64,000 nt of DNA from Clostridium nigeriense (GTDB lineage Bacteria; Bacillota; Clostridia; Clostridiales; Clostridiaceae), in the NCBI RefSeq assembly GCF_900086595.1, contig NZ_LT575472.1, forward strand, positions 1,170,451 through 1,234,450. Direction: 5' to 3'. Below, piece after piece: positions 9,659 to 17,978 of this stretch. The position numbers and the translations under genes are program-made. The first letter of the stretch is position 1. The number at the start of each line of letters is the position of its first letter. The notes under the pieces were generated by a model. That model did no database searches, was not told the origin of the DNA, and saw only the letters and a list, made by a program, of their open reading frames with translations.

Positions 9659-11035
9659 ATGAAGATATTTAGAGAAGAATATTTAAAGGGTGAATCTGTT
9701 AAAAATATTACAATTGGTTTTATGTTTACTATAATGACATTTAATTTTTTATGGTTACAGTATATTTTACCAACAATAGCAGCAGTACTTTTATATATCG
9801 GTTTTCGTGATATAAGAAAAGAAGATAAAAATCTTAATACTGCTTGGATTTTTTCAGTAATAAATTTAGTGCTTCATATACTAAATTTGATATATGTAAG
9901 TACACCTTTAAATATTAATTCAAATAATATAGGGATGATGGTAGTTATATCAACTACTTTTCAAATAGTTTTTCTTATTATTTTTAGAAAAGGTATAAAG
10001 AATATTTTTAATAAAGAAGATATTATTATTAAAAAAGACCCTATTTTAAGAATTATTATATGGAGGATAATAGTTGTTATATTAGCCATAAGTGGATTGG
10101 GACAAATTTGGATTATATCTCTTCCAATAACAATATATTATTTTTATATATTTAGGTCACTTTATAAATTAAGTTATGAATTTAAGGACAATAATTACAT
10201 AAATGAAAATAGAGTTCAAGGATTTAATAAGAATCAATTGCTGTTAATATATGGGATAACTTGCACATTTATAGTTGGAATATGTTGTATATTTTCAAAT
10301 CATATTAAATTAAATTCTAATGAGGTTATTTCCGTTAATGAGTTTGCAACTAGAAATATGCTAATAGATAAAGGTATTCCAGTAGAAATCGTTAAAGATA
10401 TAGCAGATGAAGATATTAGTAATCTTAAGAATATAGTAAATGTTGAAGTATTTAAAGATAATTTAATATTCAACTCTATGGTAAATGATATTGGAAGTAT
10501 ATTTGATCCTTATAGCAATAATAAAGCAAGGGGAAGAGAATTAGAAGTAACAAGTATCTTTATTGAACTTAAGGGAAATGAAATGTATGCAATTGAATAT
10601 TTTAATTGGAAAAAAGAAGGTCCTTATTGGCAGGATGGATTTGCAGTTAGCAATACATGGCCTTTAGAACTTATAAATGGAAGATTATTATACGAGGTTG
10701 AAAATACAAATTATTATGCTAAAATACCTAGATTGAGGGGGGGATTAGTTACAAGCAATGATATTTTTGGATATGAAAGACAAGAAAATAAAATTACAGG
10801 TGTTATGAATTATCCTTCTAAGTCTAAAGAACAAAGGGGATATGTATTTTATAAAATACATATTCAAGAAGGAACCATAGCAGGATCTAATATAGTTGAT
10901 TACGTGCACTATAATCACCCCTTTAGAATTCCTTATGAGGAAGTAGAAAAGAAGAGTTTGATGTTTAGTGATAATTTAAGGCAGCATGCTACAAATTTTA
11001 GAACTAAGTCTGCTATTGAATTAATGAATAATTAA
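9659..11035 (+). CDS. Uncharacterised membrane protein
   Basis: I do not recognise this 458-aa protein. Residues 1-175 hold about five hydrophobic segments (IGFMFTIMTFNFLWLQYIL, AAVLLYIGF, MMVVISTTFQIVFLII, IVVILAISGLGQIWII), and another follows at about 195-215 (LLIYGITCTFIVGICCIF). The last 240 residues are soluble and probably extracytoplasmic, with no motif I can name. ATG 9659 is chosen because AAAGGTGA ends five bases before it; GTG 9650 and ATG 9653 overlap that site. It heads an accessory patch of small membrane and secreted genes. Confidence 0.7.
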   Translation: MKIFREEYLKGESVKNITIGFMFTIMTFNFLWLQYILPTIAAVLLYIGFRDIRKEDKNLNTAWIFSVINLVLHILNLIYVSTPLNINSNNIGMMVVISTTFQIVFLIIFRKGIKNIFNKEDIIIKKDPILRIIIWRIIVVILAISGLGQIWIISLPITIYYFYIFRSLYKLSYEFKDNNYINENRVQGFNKNQLLLIYGITCTFIVGICCIFSNHIKLNSNEVISVNEFATRNMLIDKGIPVEIVKDIADEDISNLKNIVNVEVFKDNLIFNSMVNDIGSIFDPYSNNKARGRELEVTSIFIELKGNEMYAIEYFNWKKEGPYWQDGFAVSNTWPLELINGRLLYEVENTNYYAKIPRLRGGLVTSNDIFGYERQENKITGVMNYPSKSKEQRGYVFYKIHIQEGTIAGSNIVDYVHYNHPFRIPYEEVEKKSLMFSDNLRQHATNFRTKSAIELMNN

Positions 11036-11045
11036 AGTTATAGCT

Positions 11046-11234
11046 ATGGTTTGGTCTAAACTTGGAAAGTTAGTATATAGTGTCTCACATGAACAATTAG
11101 CAGAAATTGCAGGGAGTAATATTATGATTCCATGCAAAGAAGTGTTTGAAAGAAGTCCACATCAAACAATTGTTGTAGGAGAGCTATTAAATGAGGAAGG
11201 ATTAAAAGCTTTTGATGGTTATTCTTTTGTATAG
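11046..11234 (+). pseudogene. C-terminal remnant of a nucleoside (CMP/dCMP-type) deaminase
   Basis: The 62 codons (MVWSKLGKLVYSVSHEQL, IPCKEVFERSPHQ, VVGELLNEEGLKAF) look like the C-terminal third of zinc nucleoside deaminases, beginning right after where the PCxxC zinc motif would be. The HAE and PCxxC metal motifs are missing and no ribosome site precedes the ATG. The upstream part seems to have been removed by whatever placed the 9659 gene here. It is probably not expressed as a functional enzyme. Confidence 0.55.
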
Positions 11235-11259
11235 GGAATGGAATGGTATTTGTAAAATA

Positions 11260-11268
11260 TGCTATAAT
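11260..11268 (+). promoter_or_regulatory. Extended -10 promoter, copy 2 of repeated type
   Basis: TGCTATAAT within AAAATATGCTATAATTAA, about 60 bp before the lipoprotein gene at 11326. Confidence 0.55.
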
Positions 11269-11325
11269 TAACTTATAATTGTATTAAAATATGTGGTAGA
11301 ATTCTATTTTTCGAGGAGATATTAA

Positions 11326-11685
11326 ATGAATAAAAAGCTATTTTTGAAATTAGGATTATTGTTATTATCTCTGTCACTTGTCTCATGTGGACAGAAAAAT
11401 AATTCACCAGTAGAAGAGAATCCTTCTAAAGTAAGTACAAGCCAATCTGTTAGTAGTACTGAAAGTTCAGGAGAAGAAACTAAAGATGAATACTATAGAA
11501 TAATAAAAGAAGTTTGGCAGAAGCAAAAGGATTACATTGATTCTATTGATGATCCTAAATTAAAACAATCAATACAAACAACACAGTCTGCTGCTATTAT
11601 GGAGTCAAATAGACTGCTTATGGAACATCCTGAAGACTCTGAAGCTATAGAGGCAAGTCTAAAGAAGGTTCTTAGTGGCGAATAA
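11326..11685 (+). CDS. Small putative lipoprotein
   Basis: This 119-aa protein opens with MNKKLFLKLGLLLLSLSLVSCG, a lipoprotein signal peptide with lipobox LVSC, so Cys21 would be lipidated at the outer face of the membrane. A Ser/Glu-rich linker (residues 25-55) leads to a short helical domain. I recognise no family. GAGGAG precedes the ATG. Confidence 0.75.
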   Translation: MNKKLFLKLGLLLLSLSLVSCGQKNNSPVEENPSKVSTSQSVSSTESSGEETKDEYYRIIKEVWQKQKDYIDSIDDPKLKQSIQTTQSAAIMESNRLLMEHPEDSEAIEASLKKVLSGE

Positions 11686-11735
11686 TTTTTTAGTATTACG
11701 AAGTAATTAATAAAATTTGTTCGTTGAAAACTGAA

Positions 11736-11766
11736 TGGCATAATATTTACCAAAATATGTTATAAT
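11736..11766 (+). promoter_or_regulatory. Extended -10 promoter, copy 3 of repeated type
   Basis: TGTTATAAT (11758-11766) preceded by TTTACCAAAATA; the same 20-bp core recurs at 12900-12919. Confidence 0.6.
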
Positions 11767-11812
11767 TGTTTTGTAATAGTAAGAAGAGGTGAAATAAAGG
11801 GATAATAAGAAA

Positions 11813-12052
11813 ATGAAATCTATTTTAACAAAGATTTCATTTATAATTGGCATTATATTATTGATATGCTTTTTGGGAGGTTTAGTACATTTACGTTATG
11901 ATTATTATACTAATGTAAGTCCTTACGCTTCAACACCATTATATGTTTATAACATAATTCATGGCGTAATATTTTTAATTCCAAGTATTATATGCTTTGT
12001 TATAGCAATATTATTAAATTCAGAAGCAAAAAATAAAATAATTCTATGTTAA
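11813..12052 (+). CDS. Small two-helix membrane protein
   Basis: A 79-aa protein with hydrophobic helices at about residues 8-27 (ISFIIGIILLICFLGGLVHL) and 48-70 (IIHGVIFLIPSIICFVIAIL). No family recognised. The ribosome site is modest (AAAGGG about 11 bases upstream). It is flanked by a repeated-type promoter and a repeated-type terminator, forming a one-gene cassette. Confidence 0.6.
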   Translation: MKSILTKISFIIGIILLICFLGGLVHLRYDYYTNVSPYASTPLYVYNIIHGVIFLIPSIICFVIAILLNSEAKNKIILC

Positions 12053-12101
12053 TTAGGATTCTTATATTATGAAAACAAAATAAAAACATATTTATATAAA
12101 G

Positions 12102-12139
12102 ACCGTATTATTCAAAAAGTGAATATGCGGTATTTTTTT
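12102..12139 (+). terminator. Terminator, first copy of a duplicated hairpin
   Basis: ACCGTATTATTCA pairs with TGAATATGCGGT, followed by seven T residues (12133-12139). Nearly the same hairpin recurs at 12772. Confidence 0.85.
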
Positions 12140-12218
12140 GGTTCTCACATCAAATATATCATAAACAATTTGAATTTATTGCGAACTAACTAAGAGAAAT
12201 TTGTTCTTTGAAAATTGA

Positions 12219-12249
12219 ATAGTACGGTATTGGAAGTATATGTTATAAT
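12219..12249 (+). promoter_or_regulatory. Extended -10 promoter, copy 4 of repeated type
   Basis: TGTTATAAT (12241-12249). The preceding stretch TTTGTTCTTTGAAAATTGAA parallels TTTGTTCGTTGAAAACTGAA before copy 3, so about 60 bp of promoter region is duplicated. Confidence 0.58.
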
Positions 12250-12293
12250 TTATTTAGAATATATACTATGATCTAAAATGAGAGGATAAGAAA

Positions 12294-12752
12294 ATGAAAG
12301 ATAGATACAAATTAATGATAATACATCTAATATTATTTATTTCAACATTAGGCATAGGTATGATAACTGAAAAACCATATAGATATGTTAATGAATTTTC
12401 ATGGGTAATATTGTTAGTTAATACGATAGTATTTTTAATTTTAATTAATCAATTTAAAGTTAAAGAAAATAGTGTTATGAAGTATTTACTAATTATTTTA
12501 GGAATATTTATAATACTTATTATTGATAAAGATTATTTTTATTCATCATATATTCAAAGTACACCTGATATAATATTTCCATTTAGTATTTTGCTATTAA
12601 GCAATGTTATAATATTACCGTTTGTGCCTATTTTTGATTGCATATACATATTAAATTTATTTAATATGTCATTTATAATGATACCTCTATATATAGTAAT
12701 ACTTATGAATGTTAGTAAAAAAGTGTTGAAGCTAAGGCGAAAAATAGAATAA
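12294..12752 (+). CDS. Small polytopic membrane protein
   Basis: This 152-aa protein has four predicted membrane helices, at about residues 7-24, 36-52, 62-80 and 118-142, and a basic C-terminus (KKVLKLRRKIE). I recognise no family. AGAGGA precedes the ATG. It forms a cassette with a repeated-type promoter and terminator. Confidence 0.65.
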   Translation: MKDRYKLMIIHLILFISTLGIGMITEKPYRYVNEFSWVILLVNTIVFLILINQFKVKENSVMKYLLIILGIFIILIIDKDYFYSSYIQSTPDIIFPFSILLLSNVIILPFVPIFDCIYILNLFNMSFIMIPLYIVILMNVSKKVLKLRRKIE

Positions 12753-12771
12753 CTTTAAAATATATTGTAGA

Positions 12772-12810
12772 AATACCGTATTATTCAAAACTGAATATGC
12801 GGTATTTTTT
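12772..12810 (+). terminator. Terminator, second copy of the duplicated hairpin
   Basis: AATACCGTATTATTCA pairs with TGAATATGCGGTATT, followed by T residues (12805-12810). It matches the copy at 12102 almost base for base. Confidence 0.87.
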
Positions 12811-12887
12811 ATTGCGCAATTCAAATATAATATTAAAACTAAATTTATTACTAAATAATTAATAAAATTCATTTTAGAAAAAAATGG

Positions 12888-12919
12888 ATGGCACGCTGTT
12901 TACCAAAATATGTTATAAT
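12888..12919 (+). promoter_or_regulatory. Extended -10 promoter, copy 5 of repeated type
   Basis: TGTTATAAT (12911-12919) in TTTACCAAAATATGTTATAA, identical in this core to copy 3. Confidence 0.58.
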
Positions 12920-12978
12920 TAATTGGTGATAGTCTTAATAAACTCATTAAACTTTTAAAAGCAAAGGGGGAGGAAGTT

Positions 12979-13113
12979 ATGGATTTTGGACCTAAAATGG
13001 CTATATGGGCAATTTTTAATACAGTTATAATTTTATCTTTTATAGGATTAGGAATATATGTTTTAATGCTTTTAATTAAAGCTTTAAAAATTTACATTAA
13101 GAAAAATTCCTAA
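12979..13113 (+). CDS. 44-residue single-pass membrane peptide
   Basis: A short frame, MDFGPKMAIWAIFNTVIILS onward, ends in a Lys-rich tail (KALKIYIKKNS) after one hydrophobic helix. A strong GGGGGAGGAA ribosome site lies six bases before the ATG and a repeated-type promoter about 60 bp upstream. The function is unknown; the single-helix, positive-inside design also fits small membrane toxins and regulatory micropeptides. Confidence 0.6.
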   Translation: MDFGPKMAIWAIFNTVIILSFIGLGIYVLMLLIKALKIYIKKNS

Positions 13114-13224
13114 GAGGTATTAATAAAGAGAGTGATTACATTGAGAAGTAATTAAGAAAATTTAATATTAAGTTATTATTAAAATATGGATAATAACTTA
13201 AATTACTAATTAAGGAGGGGTATC

Positions 13225-13530
13225 ATGAGAAGTTGTATTGAATGCAATCATAAATTCACCTTTCAAGATAGATTAAAAAGTATCATAAATTTAAAGGGAT
13301 ATTTGAAGTGTCCACAATGTAACTCTGCGTATAAACCCAAGCCTAATATATATATGGGAATATATACTGGATTAGTTGTTTTTATAACCTCTATTGGATT
13401 TGATTACATTACTTTGAGCAACATTAAAATAAAAATACTATTGCATATTTTTATTTTATTTATAGTTTTATCTTTGTTTTATCTTTTACCTCATAGATGG
13501 CACAAATATACAAGGATTAGCAAAGAATAA
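13225..13530 (+). CDS. Zinc-ribbon membrane protein of the CxxC-CxxC type
   Basis: A 101-aa protein with two Cys pairs, SCIEC (4, 7) and KCPQC (29, 32), separated by 21 residues, then two membrane helices at about 45-62 and 68-88. This layout matches the small cxxc_20_cxxc protein family of Firmicutes, whose function is unknown. AAGGAGGGG precedes the ATG. Confidence 0.7.
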   Translation: MRSCIECNHKFTFQDRLKSIINLKGYLKCPQCNSAYKPKPNIYMGIYTGLVVFITSIGFDYITLSNIKIKILLHIFILFIVLSLFYLLPHRWHKYTRISKE

Positions 13531-13602
13531 TTGATGATTTGAAAGAGAGCTGATCAATAAAGTTAATATATATCAACATAATTACTTTGACATTCAAAAG
13601 AT

Positions 13603-13631
13603 TTGACAATGAAATGAAACGAATATATAAT
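13603..13631 (+). promoter_or_regulatory. Consensus promoter of degV
   Basis: TTGACA (13603-13608), 17-bp spacer, TATAAT (13626-13631): a perfect sigma-A match 36 bp before the start codon. Confidence 0.88.
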
Positions 13632-13666
13632 ATCAGTACAAAAGAAAAATATTAGGAGTTGAATAT

Positions 13667-14533
13667 ATGAATATAAAGTTAATTACTGACTCAGCTTGTG
13701 ATTTATCTATAGATTATATAAAAGAAAATAATATTGATGTGGCATCTTTAATGGTTAATTTAAATGGAGAATTCATTCCAGATGACTTAGGACAAACTTT
13801 AAGTCATAAAGATTTCTATAAAGCTGTTAAAGAAGGTGCAATGCCATCCACTACACAAGTTAATGTAGGAACCTTTTATGATATGTTTACTAAGTATGTA
13901 GAAAAAGGTGATGCTATACTTTATATAGGATTATCCTCGGCTTTAAGTGGAACAGTAAGTAGTGCAACAACAGCAAGAGAAATGGTACTAGAAGAACATC
14001 CAGATGCAATTATACATGTTGTTGATTCCTTAAGTGTATCAGTTGGAGAAGGAGCTTTAATATATAAAGCAGTAGAAATGATAAAAAACAATAGAACTTT
14101 AGAGGATATAGTAAATTATTTAGAGTCTATTAAAAGAAAGGTTATTCATGCAATAACTGTTGATGATTTAAATCATCTAAAAAGAGGGGGACGTATTTCT
14201 GGAGCTGTAGCAGCTGTAGGAGGTTTACTTGGAATAAAGCCTACTTTGAAAATTGATGATGAAGGAAAAGTAGTAGCAGGAGAGAAGGTTAAGGGCAGAA
14301 AAAAAGCATTAAAAAGCTTAGTTAATCAGATAGGAACAAAAGGTGATAATATAGAAGAACAAACTATATTTATATGTAATGCAGATAGTCTTGAAGATGC
14401 TTTACAAGTGAAAACTATGATATTAGAAGAATACAATGTTAAAGATGTAGTTATTACTTCTATAGGAGCTGTTATAGGAACTCATGGAGGTCCTGGTACT
14501 ATAGGTGTGGTATTCATAGGAAAAGAAAGATAA
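13667..14533 (+). CDS. DegV family fatty-acid-binding protein
   Basis: A full-length 288-aa DegV (FakB-like) protein that would bind a fatty acid for phosphorylation by FakA. It has the N-terminal TDSACDL, STTQVNVGTF, the SSALSGTVSSA loop that meets the carboxylate, LKRGGRISG and the C-terminal GAVIGTHGGPGTIG. It is monocistronic, between a perfect promoter and a terminator. It is a paralogue of the partial gene at the left edge. Confidence 0.93.
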   Translation: MNIKLITDSACDLSIDYIKENNIDVASLMVNLNGEFIPDDLGQTLSHKDFYKAVKEGAMPSTTQVNVGTFYDMFTKYVEKGDAILYIGLSSALSGTVSSATTAREMVLEEHPDAIIHVVDSLSVSVGEGALIYKAVEMIKNNRTLEDIVNYLESIKRKVIHAITVDDLNHLKRGGRISGAVAAVGGLLGIKPTLKIDDEGKVVAGEKVKGRKKALKSLVNQIGTKGDNIEEQTIFICNADSLEDALQVKTMILEEYNVKDVVITSIGAVIGTHGGPGTIGVVFIGKER

Positions 14534-14554
14534 AAAGATATAATTATATTTTAA

Positions 14555-14586
14555 AGAAATCTAAAATTAATTAGATTTCTTTTTTT
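14555..14586 (+). terminator. Terminator after degV
   Basis: AGAAATCTAA pairs with TTAGATTTCT, followed by T residues to 14586. Confidence 0.85.
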
Positions 14587-14659
14587 GCTTTTTTTCTAAA
14601 TCATTGTCAATTTATATACTTAATCATATATTAAATTAAAAGTAAAAGAAAAAAAACTA

Positions 14660-14688
14660 TTGACAAAAATAACCAATAAAAATATAAT
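14660..14688 (+). promoter_or_regulatory. Consensus promoter of the T-box/transporter operon
   Basis: TTGACA (14660-14665), 17-bp spacer, TATAAT (14683-14688): a perfect match, so control is left to the downstream leader. Confidence 0.9.
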
Positions 14689-14699
14689 TAAAATAAACA

Positions 14700-14950
14700 T
14701 ATCGGAATAGTAGGAATAATGCTGTGATGAAGAAAAGTAATATATATTTTTAATTTACAGAGAGAAGGGTTAAAGCTGAAAGCCCTTAATTACAATATAT
14801 ATGAAGTGCCCTTCGGAGTATAAGATATGAAATAATAGTAGTATCTTAACGGAATGCCGTTTATAGCATATTAAGGTGGAATTTTGTTCAATTAGAGTGG
14901 AACCGCGGAGCTTGCTTCGTCTCTTATTTTTAAGAGACGAATTTTTTTTA
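14700..14950 (+). promoter_or_regulatory. T-box leader, probable cysteine specifier (UGC)
   Basis: The T-box core is GAGTGGAACCGCGG (14895-14908), followed by a terminator CGTCTCTTA/TAAGAGACG (14918-14939) and a T run. Stem I shows the AGTA (14736-14739) and GAA (14803-14805) pair of the specifier-loop E motif. After GAA the bases are GUGCCC; UGC (14807-14809, Cys) is read as the specifier mainly because the operon encodes a cysteine-type binding protein. GUG (Val) in the usual register cannot be excluded. Uncharged tRNA would pair here and at the T-box, favouring the antiterminator and turning on the transporter. Confidence 0.87.
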
Positions 14951-14972
14951 TGTTTTTTTAGGGGGAATGTAA

Positions 14973-15638
14973 ATGGACATAGACTTTAAATTTATATCTG
15001 AAATTATACCAACCTTTATACAAGGGACTATTATGACTTTAAAACTTGCAGTTATATCAATTATTTTATCTATAATAATAGGTATTTTAATAGAAACTGC
15101 TAGATATTTTAATTTTAAAATTTTAAATATAGTATCTAAAATTTATATAGAATTTTCAAGAAATACTCCACTATTGATTCAAGTATTTTTTCTTTATTAT
15201 GGATTAACTAAGTTTGGAATAAAATTAAGTGGATTTTCCTGTGGTGTTATTGGATTAGCATTTTTAGGTGGAGCATATATGGCTGAATCCTTTAGGGGAG
15301 GAATAGAGGCAGTAGCAAAGGCACAAATAGAAAGTGGAGAGGCGTTAGGACTTAGTAAGATACAAATATTAACTAATATAGTTTTACCAATTAGTTTTTC
15401 TATATCTATTCCAGCTATAGTTGCAAACTGTATATTTTTAGTGAAGGAAACTTCTATAATTGCGTCTATTGCAGTAGCTGAGCTTATGTTTGTTACTAAA
15501 GATGTAATAGGCATGTATTATAAAACTAATGAAGCATTACTTCTAGTTGTTTTGTTTTATCTTATAATTTTACTTCCAATTTCAATTGCTAGTAGGATTA
15601 TAGAAGGGAGGCTAAGACATGGGGAGTTTGGCAGATAA
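14973..15638 (+). CDS. Amino-acid ABC transporter permease 1 (probable cysteine uptake)
   Basis: A 221-aa HisM/GlnP-type permease with about five membrane helices. The EAA loop is recognisable (ESGEALGLSKIQILTNIVLP), as is the N-terminal FIQGTIMTLKLAVISII typical of polar amino-acid permeases. It is the first gene after the T-box leader and its 3' end overlaps the second permease by 20 bp, indicating coupled translation. With its partner it would form the membrane channel. Confidence 0.92.
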   Translation: MDIDFKFISEIIPTFIQGTIMTLKLAVISIILSIIIGILIETARYFNFKILNIVSKIYIEFSRNTPLLIQVFFLYYGLTKFGIKLSGFSCGVIGLAFLGGAYMAESFRGGIEAVAKAQIESGEALGLSKIQILTNIVLPISFSISIPAIVANCIFLVKETSIIASIAVAELMFVTKDVIGMYYKTNEALLLVVLFYLIILLPISIASRIIEGRLRHGEFGR

Positions 15639-16293
15639 TCAAATATTTAGCATAGATAATTTAAAAAGACTTATGGAGGGGCTAGGAGTTACCTTAAATA
15701 TAGCACTAGTATCAGTAATTTTATCAACTATTTTAGGAGTTGTTTTAGGAATTATTATGACTAGTAAAAGAAGATATATTAAAGCAATTTCTTTCCTATA
15801 TCTTGAGAGTATTAGAATAATACCATTAATGGTTTGGTTATTTATCTTTTATTTTGGAATTCCAACAGTATTTAATATTCATTTAGATTCAGTCCTAGTT
15901 GGATATATAGTTTTTACTCTTTGGGGAACAGCTGAAATTGGAGATTTAGTAAGAGGTGCTATAACTTCTATCCCTAAAATATATTATGAATCAGCAGCTG
16001 CTTTGTCTTTGAATAAATTTAAAACTTACAGATATATAATAATTCCAATAAGTATAAGAAGAGTTTTACCAGGGATTATAAATTTAACAACAAGAATGAT
16101 AAAAACTACTACGTTAATGACATTAATAGGAGCTGTTGATTTAGTTAAAGTAGGACAACAAATAATTGAAAGATCAATATTAACAGAACCTTTAACGCCA
16201 TTTTGGATATATGGGTTTATGCTAATTGTTTATTTTTTAATATGCTTCCCTATTTCATTAGGAGCAAGGGCTTTAGAAAAGAAATTAAATTAG
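15619..16293 (+). CDS. Amino-acid ABC transporter permease 2 (probable cysteine uptake)
   Basis: A 224-aa permease of the same family, with LMEGLGVTLNIALVSVILST at the N-terminus and an EAA-like loop ESAAALSLNKFKTYRYIIIP. The ATG at 15619 is preceded by GGGAGG and lies inside the previous gene. Four or five membrane helices are evident. It is followed after 12 bp by the ATPase gene. Confidence 0.92.
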   Translation: MGSLADNQIFSIDNLKRLMEGLGVTLNIALVSVILSTILGVVLGIIMTSKRRYIKAISFLYLESIRIIPLMVWLFIFYFGIPTVFNIHLDSVLVGYIVFTLWGTAEIGDLVRGAITSIPKIYYESAAALSLNKFKTYRYIIIPISIRRVLPGIINLTTRMIKTTTLMTLIGAVDLVKVGQQIIERSILTEPLTPFWIYGFMLIVYFLICFPISLGARALEKKLN

Positions 16294-16305
16294 GGGGAAT
16301 AGGTT

Positions 16306-17052
16306 ATGAGTGATGAAGTATTACTAAAGGTTAGTAATTTAAAGAAAAATTTTGGGGATATTGAAGCTTTAAGGGGAGTAGATTTAGATGTTAAAAAAGG
16401 AGAAGTAGTAGTTATACTTGGTCCATCAGGATGTGGGAAAAGTACCTTTTTAAGGTGCTTAAATGGACTTGAAGAAAGAAGTAATGGAAGTATATATCTT
16501 GAAGGTTATGGTGAAATAGGAAAAGAGATTCCCTTTGAAAAAATAAGAGGAACAGTAGGAATGGTTTTTCAAAGCTATGAGTTATTTCCACATTTAAATG
16601 TTATTAATAATATAATGCTTGGACCTATTAAGGCACAAAATAGAAAAAAGGAAGAAGTCGAAAAACAAGCAGATGAACTTCTAAATAGAGTTGGTTTATA
16701 CAATAGAAAATTTGCTTATCCTAGAGAGTTATCTGGAGGACAAAAGCAAAGAATAGCAATAGTTAGGGCCTTATGTATGAACCCAGAAATAATGCTGTTT
16801 GATGAAGTTACAGCAGCATTAGACCCAGAGATGGTTAGGGAAGTTCTATTGGCTTTATTAGAACTAGCAAGAAATGGAATGACTATGATTATAGTTACCC
16901 ATGAGCTTGAATTTGCAAAACATGTAGCAGACAAGATAGTTTTTATGGAAGATGGAAAAATAGTTGAAGTATCATCTTCAAAAGAATTTTTTGAAAATCC
17001 TAAAACAGAAAGAGCAAAGAGCTTTTTAGCTTCATTTGATTTATATGAATAA
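16306..17052 (+). CDS. Amino-acid ABC transporter ATP-binding protein
   Basis: A 248-aa GlnQ/HisP-type ATPase. Walker A is GPSGCGKS (about 38-45), the Q-loop MVFQSYELFPH, the signature LSGGQKQRIAI, Walker B EIMLFDEVTAALDP and the H-loop VTHE. It powers import through the two permeases. It overlaps no neighbour; the binding-protein gene starts 25 bp later. Confidence 0.96.
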   Translation: MSDEVLLKVSNLKKNFGDIEALRGVDLDVKKGEVVVILGPSGCGKSTFLRCLNGLEERSNGSIYLEGYGEIGKEIPFEKIRGTVGMVFQSYELFPHLNVINNIMLGPIKAQNRKKEEVEKQADELLNRVGLYNRKFAYPRELSGGQKQRIAIVRALCMNPEIMLFDEVTAALDPEMVREVLLALLELARNGMTMIIVTHELEFAKHVADKIVFMEDGKIVEVSSSKEFFENPKTERAKSFLASFDLYE

Positions 17053-17077
17053 AAATAAAAAAGGAAGGTGTAGAAAT

Positions 17078-17905
17078 ATGAAAAAATTATTATCAATTAT
17101 TCTAACAATTGTACTAGCTGTAGGGGTGTTAGTTGGCTGTGGAGAAAAGACAAATGAAAATAAATCATCTATAGAAAAGATAAAAGAAGAAGGAAAAGTA
17201 AGAATAGGTGTATTTAGTGATAAGCCACCTTTTGGATATGTAGATGAAAAGGGAGAAAACCAAGGTTATGATGTATATTTAGCAAAAAGAATAGCAAAGG
17301 ATTTACTTGGTGATGAAAGTAAGGTTGAATTTGTTTTAGTTGAAGCAGCTAATAGAGTAGAGTATTTACAATCTAACAAAGTGGATATAATATTAGCTAA
17401 TTTTACTGTAACTCCTGAAAGAAAAGAAAAAGTTGACTTCGCAAATCCATATATGAAGGTTTCTCTAGGAGTAGTATCTCCTGATGGCGCACCAATAAAA
17501 TCAGTAGAAGATTTAAAGGGTAAAAAATTATTAGTTAATAAAGGAACTACAGCAGAAAGCTATTTTACAAAGAATTACCCAGATATTGAACTAGTTAAAT
17601 TTGAACAAAACACAGAAACCTTTGCAGCTTTAAAAGATGGAAGAGGAGATGCTTTAGCTCATGACAACACATTATTATTTGCATGGGCAAAGGAAAATCC
17701 AGGATATACAACATTCATTTCAACTTTAGGAGATGAAGACACTATAGCACCAGCAGTTAAAAAAGGTGATGCAGAATTATTAGAATGGCTTAATAATGAA
17801 ATAGATACTTTAACTAAAGAAGGTTTTTTTAAAGAAGATTTTGATAAAACTCTAGCTCCTGCCTATGGAGATACTGTAAAACCTGAATCAGTAATATTTA
17901 ATTAA
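17078..17905 (+). CDS. CjaA-like cysteine-binding lipoprotein of ABC transporter
   Basis: A 275-aa extracellular solute-binding protein (SBP_bac_3). The signal peptide ends in the lipobox LVGC (Cys about 20). Segments such as KPPFGYVDEKG, VEAANRVEYLQSNKVDIILA, NKGTTAESYF, QNTETFAALKDGRGDAL and HDNTLLFAWAKE closely resemble, from memory, the Campylobacter CjaA cysteine receptor, which is why cysteine is proposed as substrate. ATG 17078 follows AAGGAAGG; an in-frame ATG at 17036 inside the ATPase gene is rejected because it would spoil the signal peptide. Confidence 0.9.
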   Translation: MKKLLSIILTIVLAVGVLVGCGEKTNENKSSIEKIKEEGKVRIGVFSDKPPFGYVDEKGENQGYDVYLAKRIAKDLLGDESKVEFVLVEAANRVEYLQSNKVDIILANFTVTPERKEKVDFANPYMKVSLGVVSPDGAPIKSVEDLKGKKLLVNKGTTAESYFTKNYPDIELVKFEQNTETFAALKDGRGDALAHDNTLLFAWAKENPGYTTFISTLGDEDTIAPAVKKGDAELLEWLNNEIDTLTKEGFFKEDFDKTLAPAYGDTVKPESVIFN

Positions 17906-17978
17906 GATAAGGAAAGTTGTGCTAAAAAATCCCAATAAATAATAGTATATAATAATAGTATTTTTGAGGGAGAGTAAT

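Noticed and set aside
11736..11752. TGGCAT-N5-TTTACC (also near 12888) resembling a sigma-54 -24/-12 promoter
   Set aside because: The -12 element has AC instead of the required GC, and an extended -10 sigma-A box follows directly. The presence of rpoN nearby is not enough.
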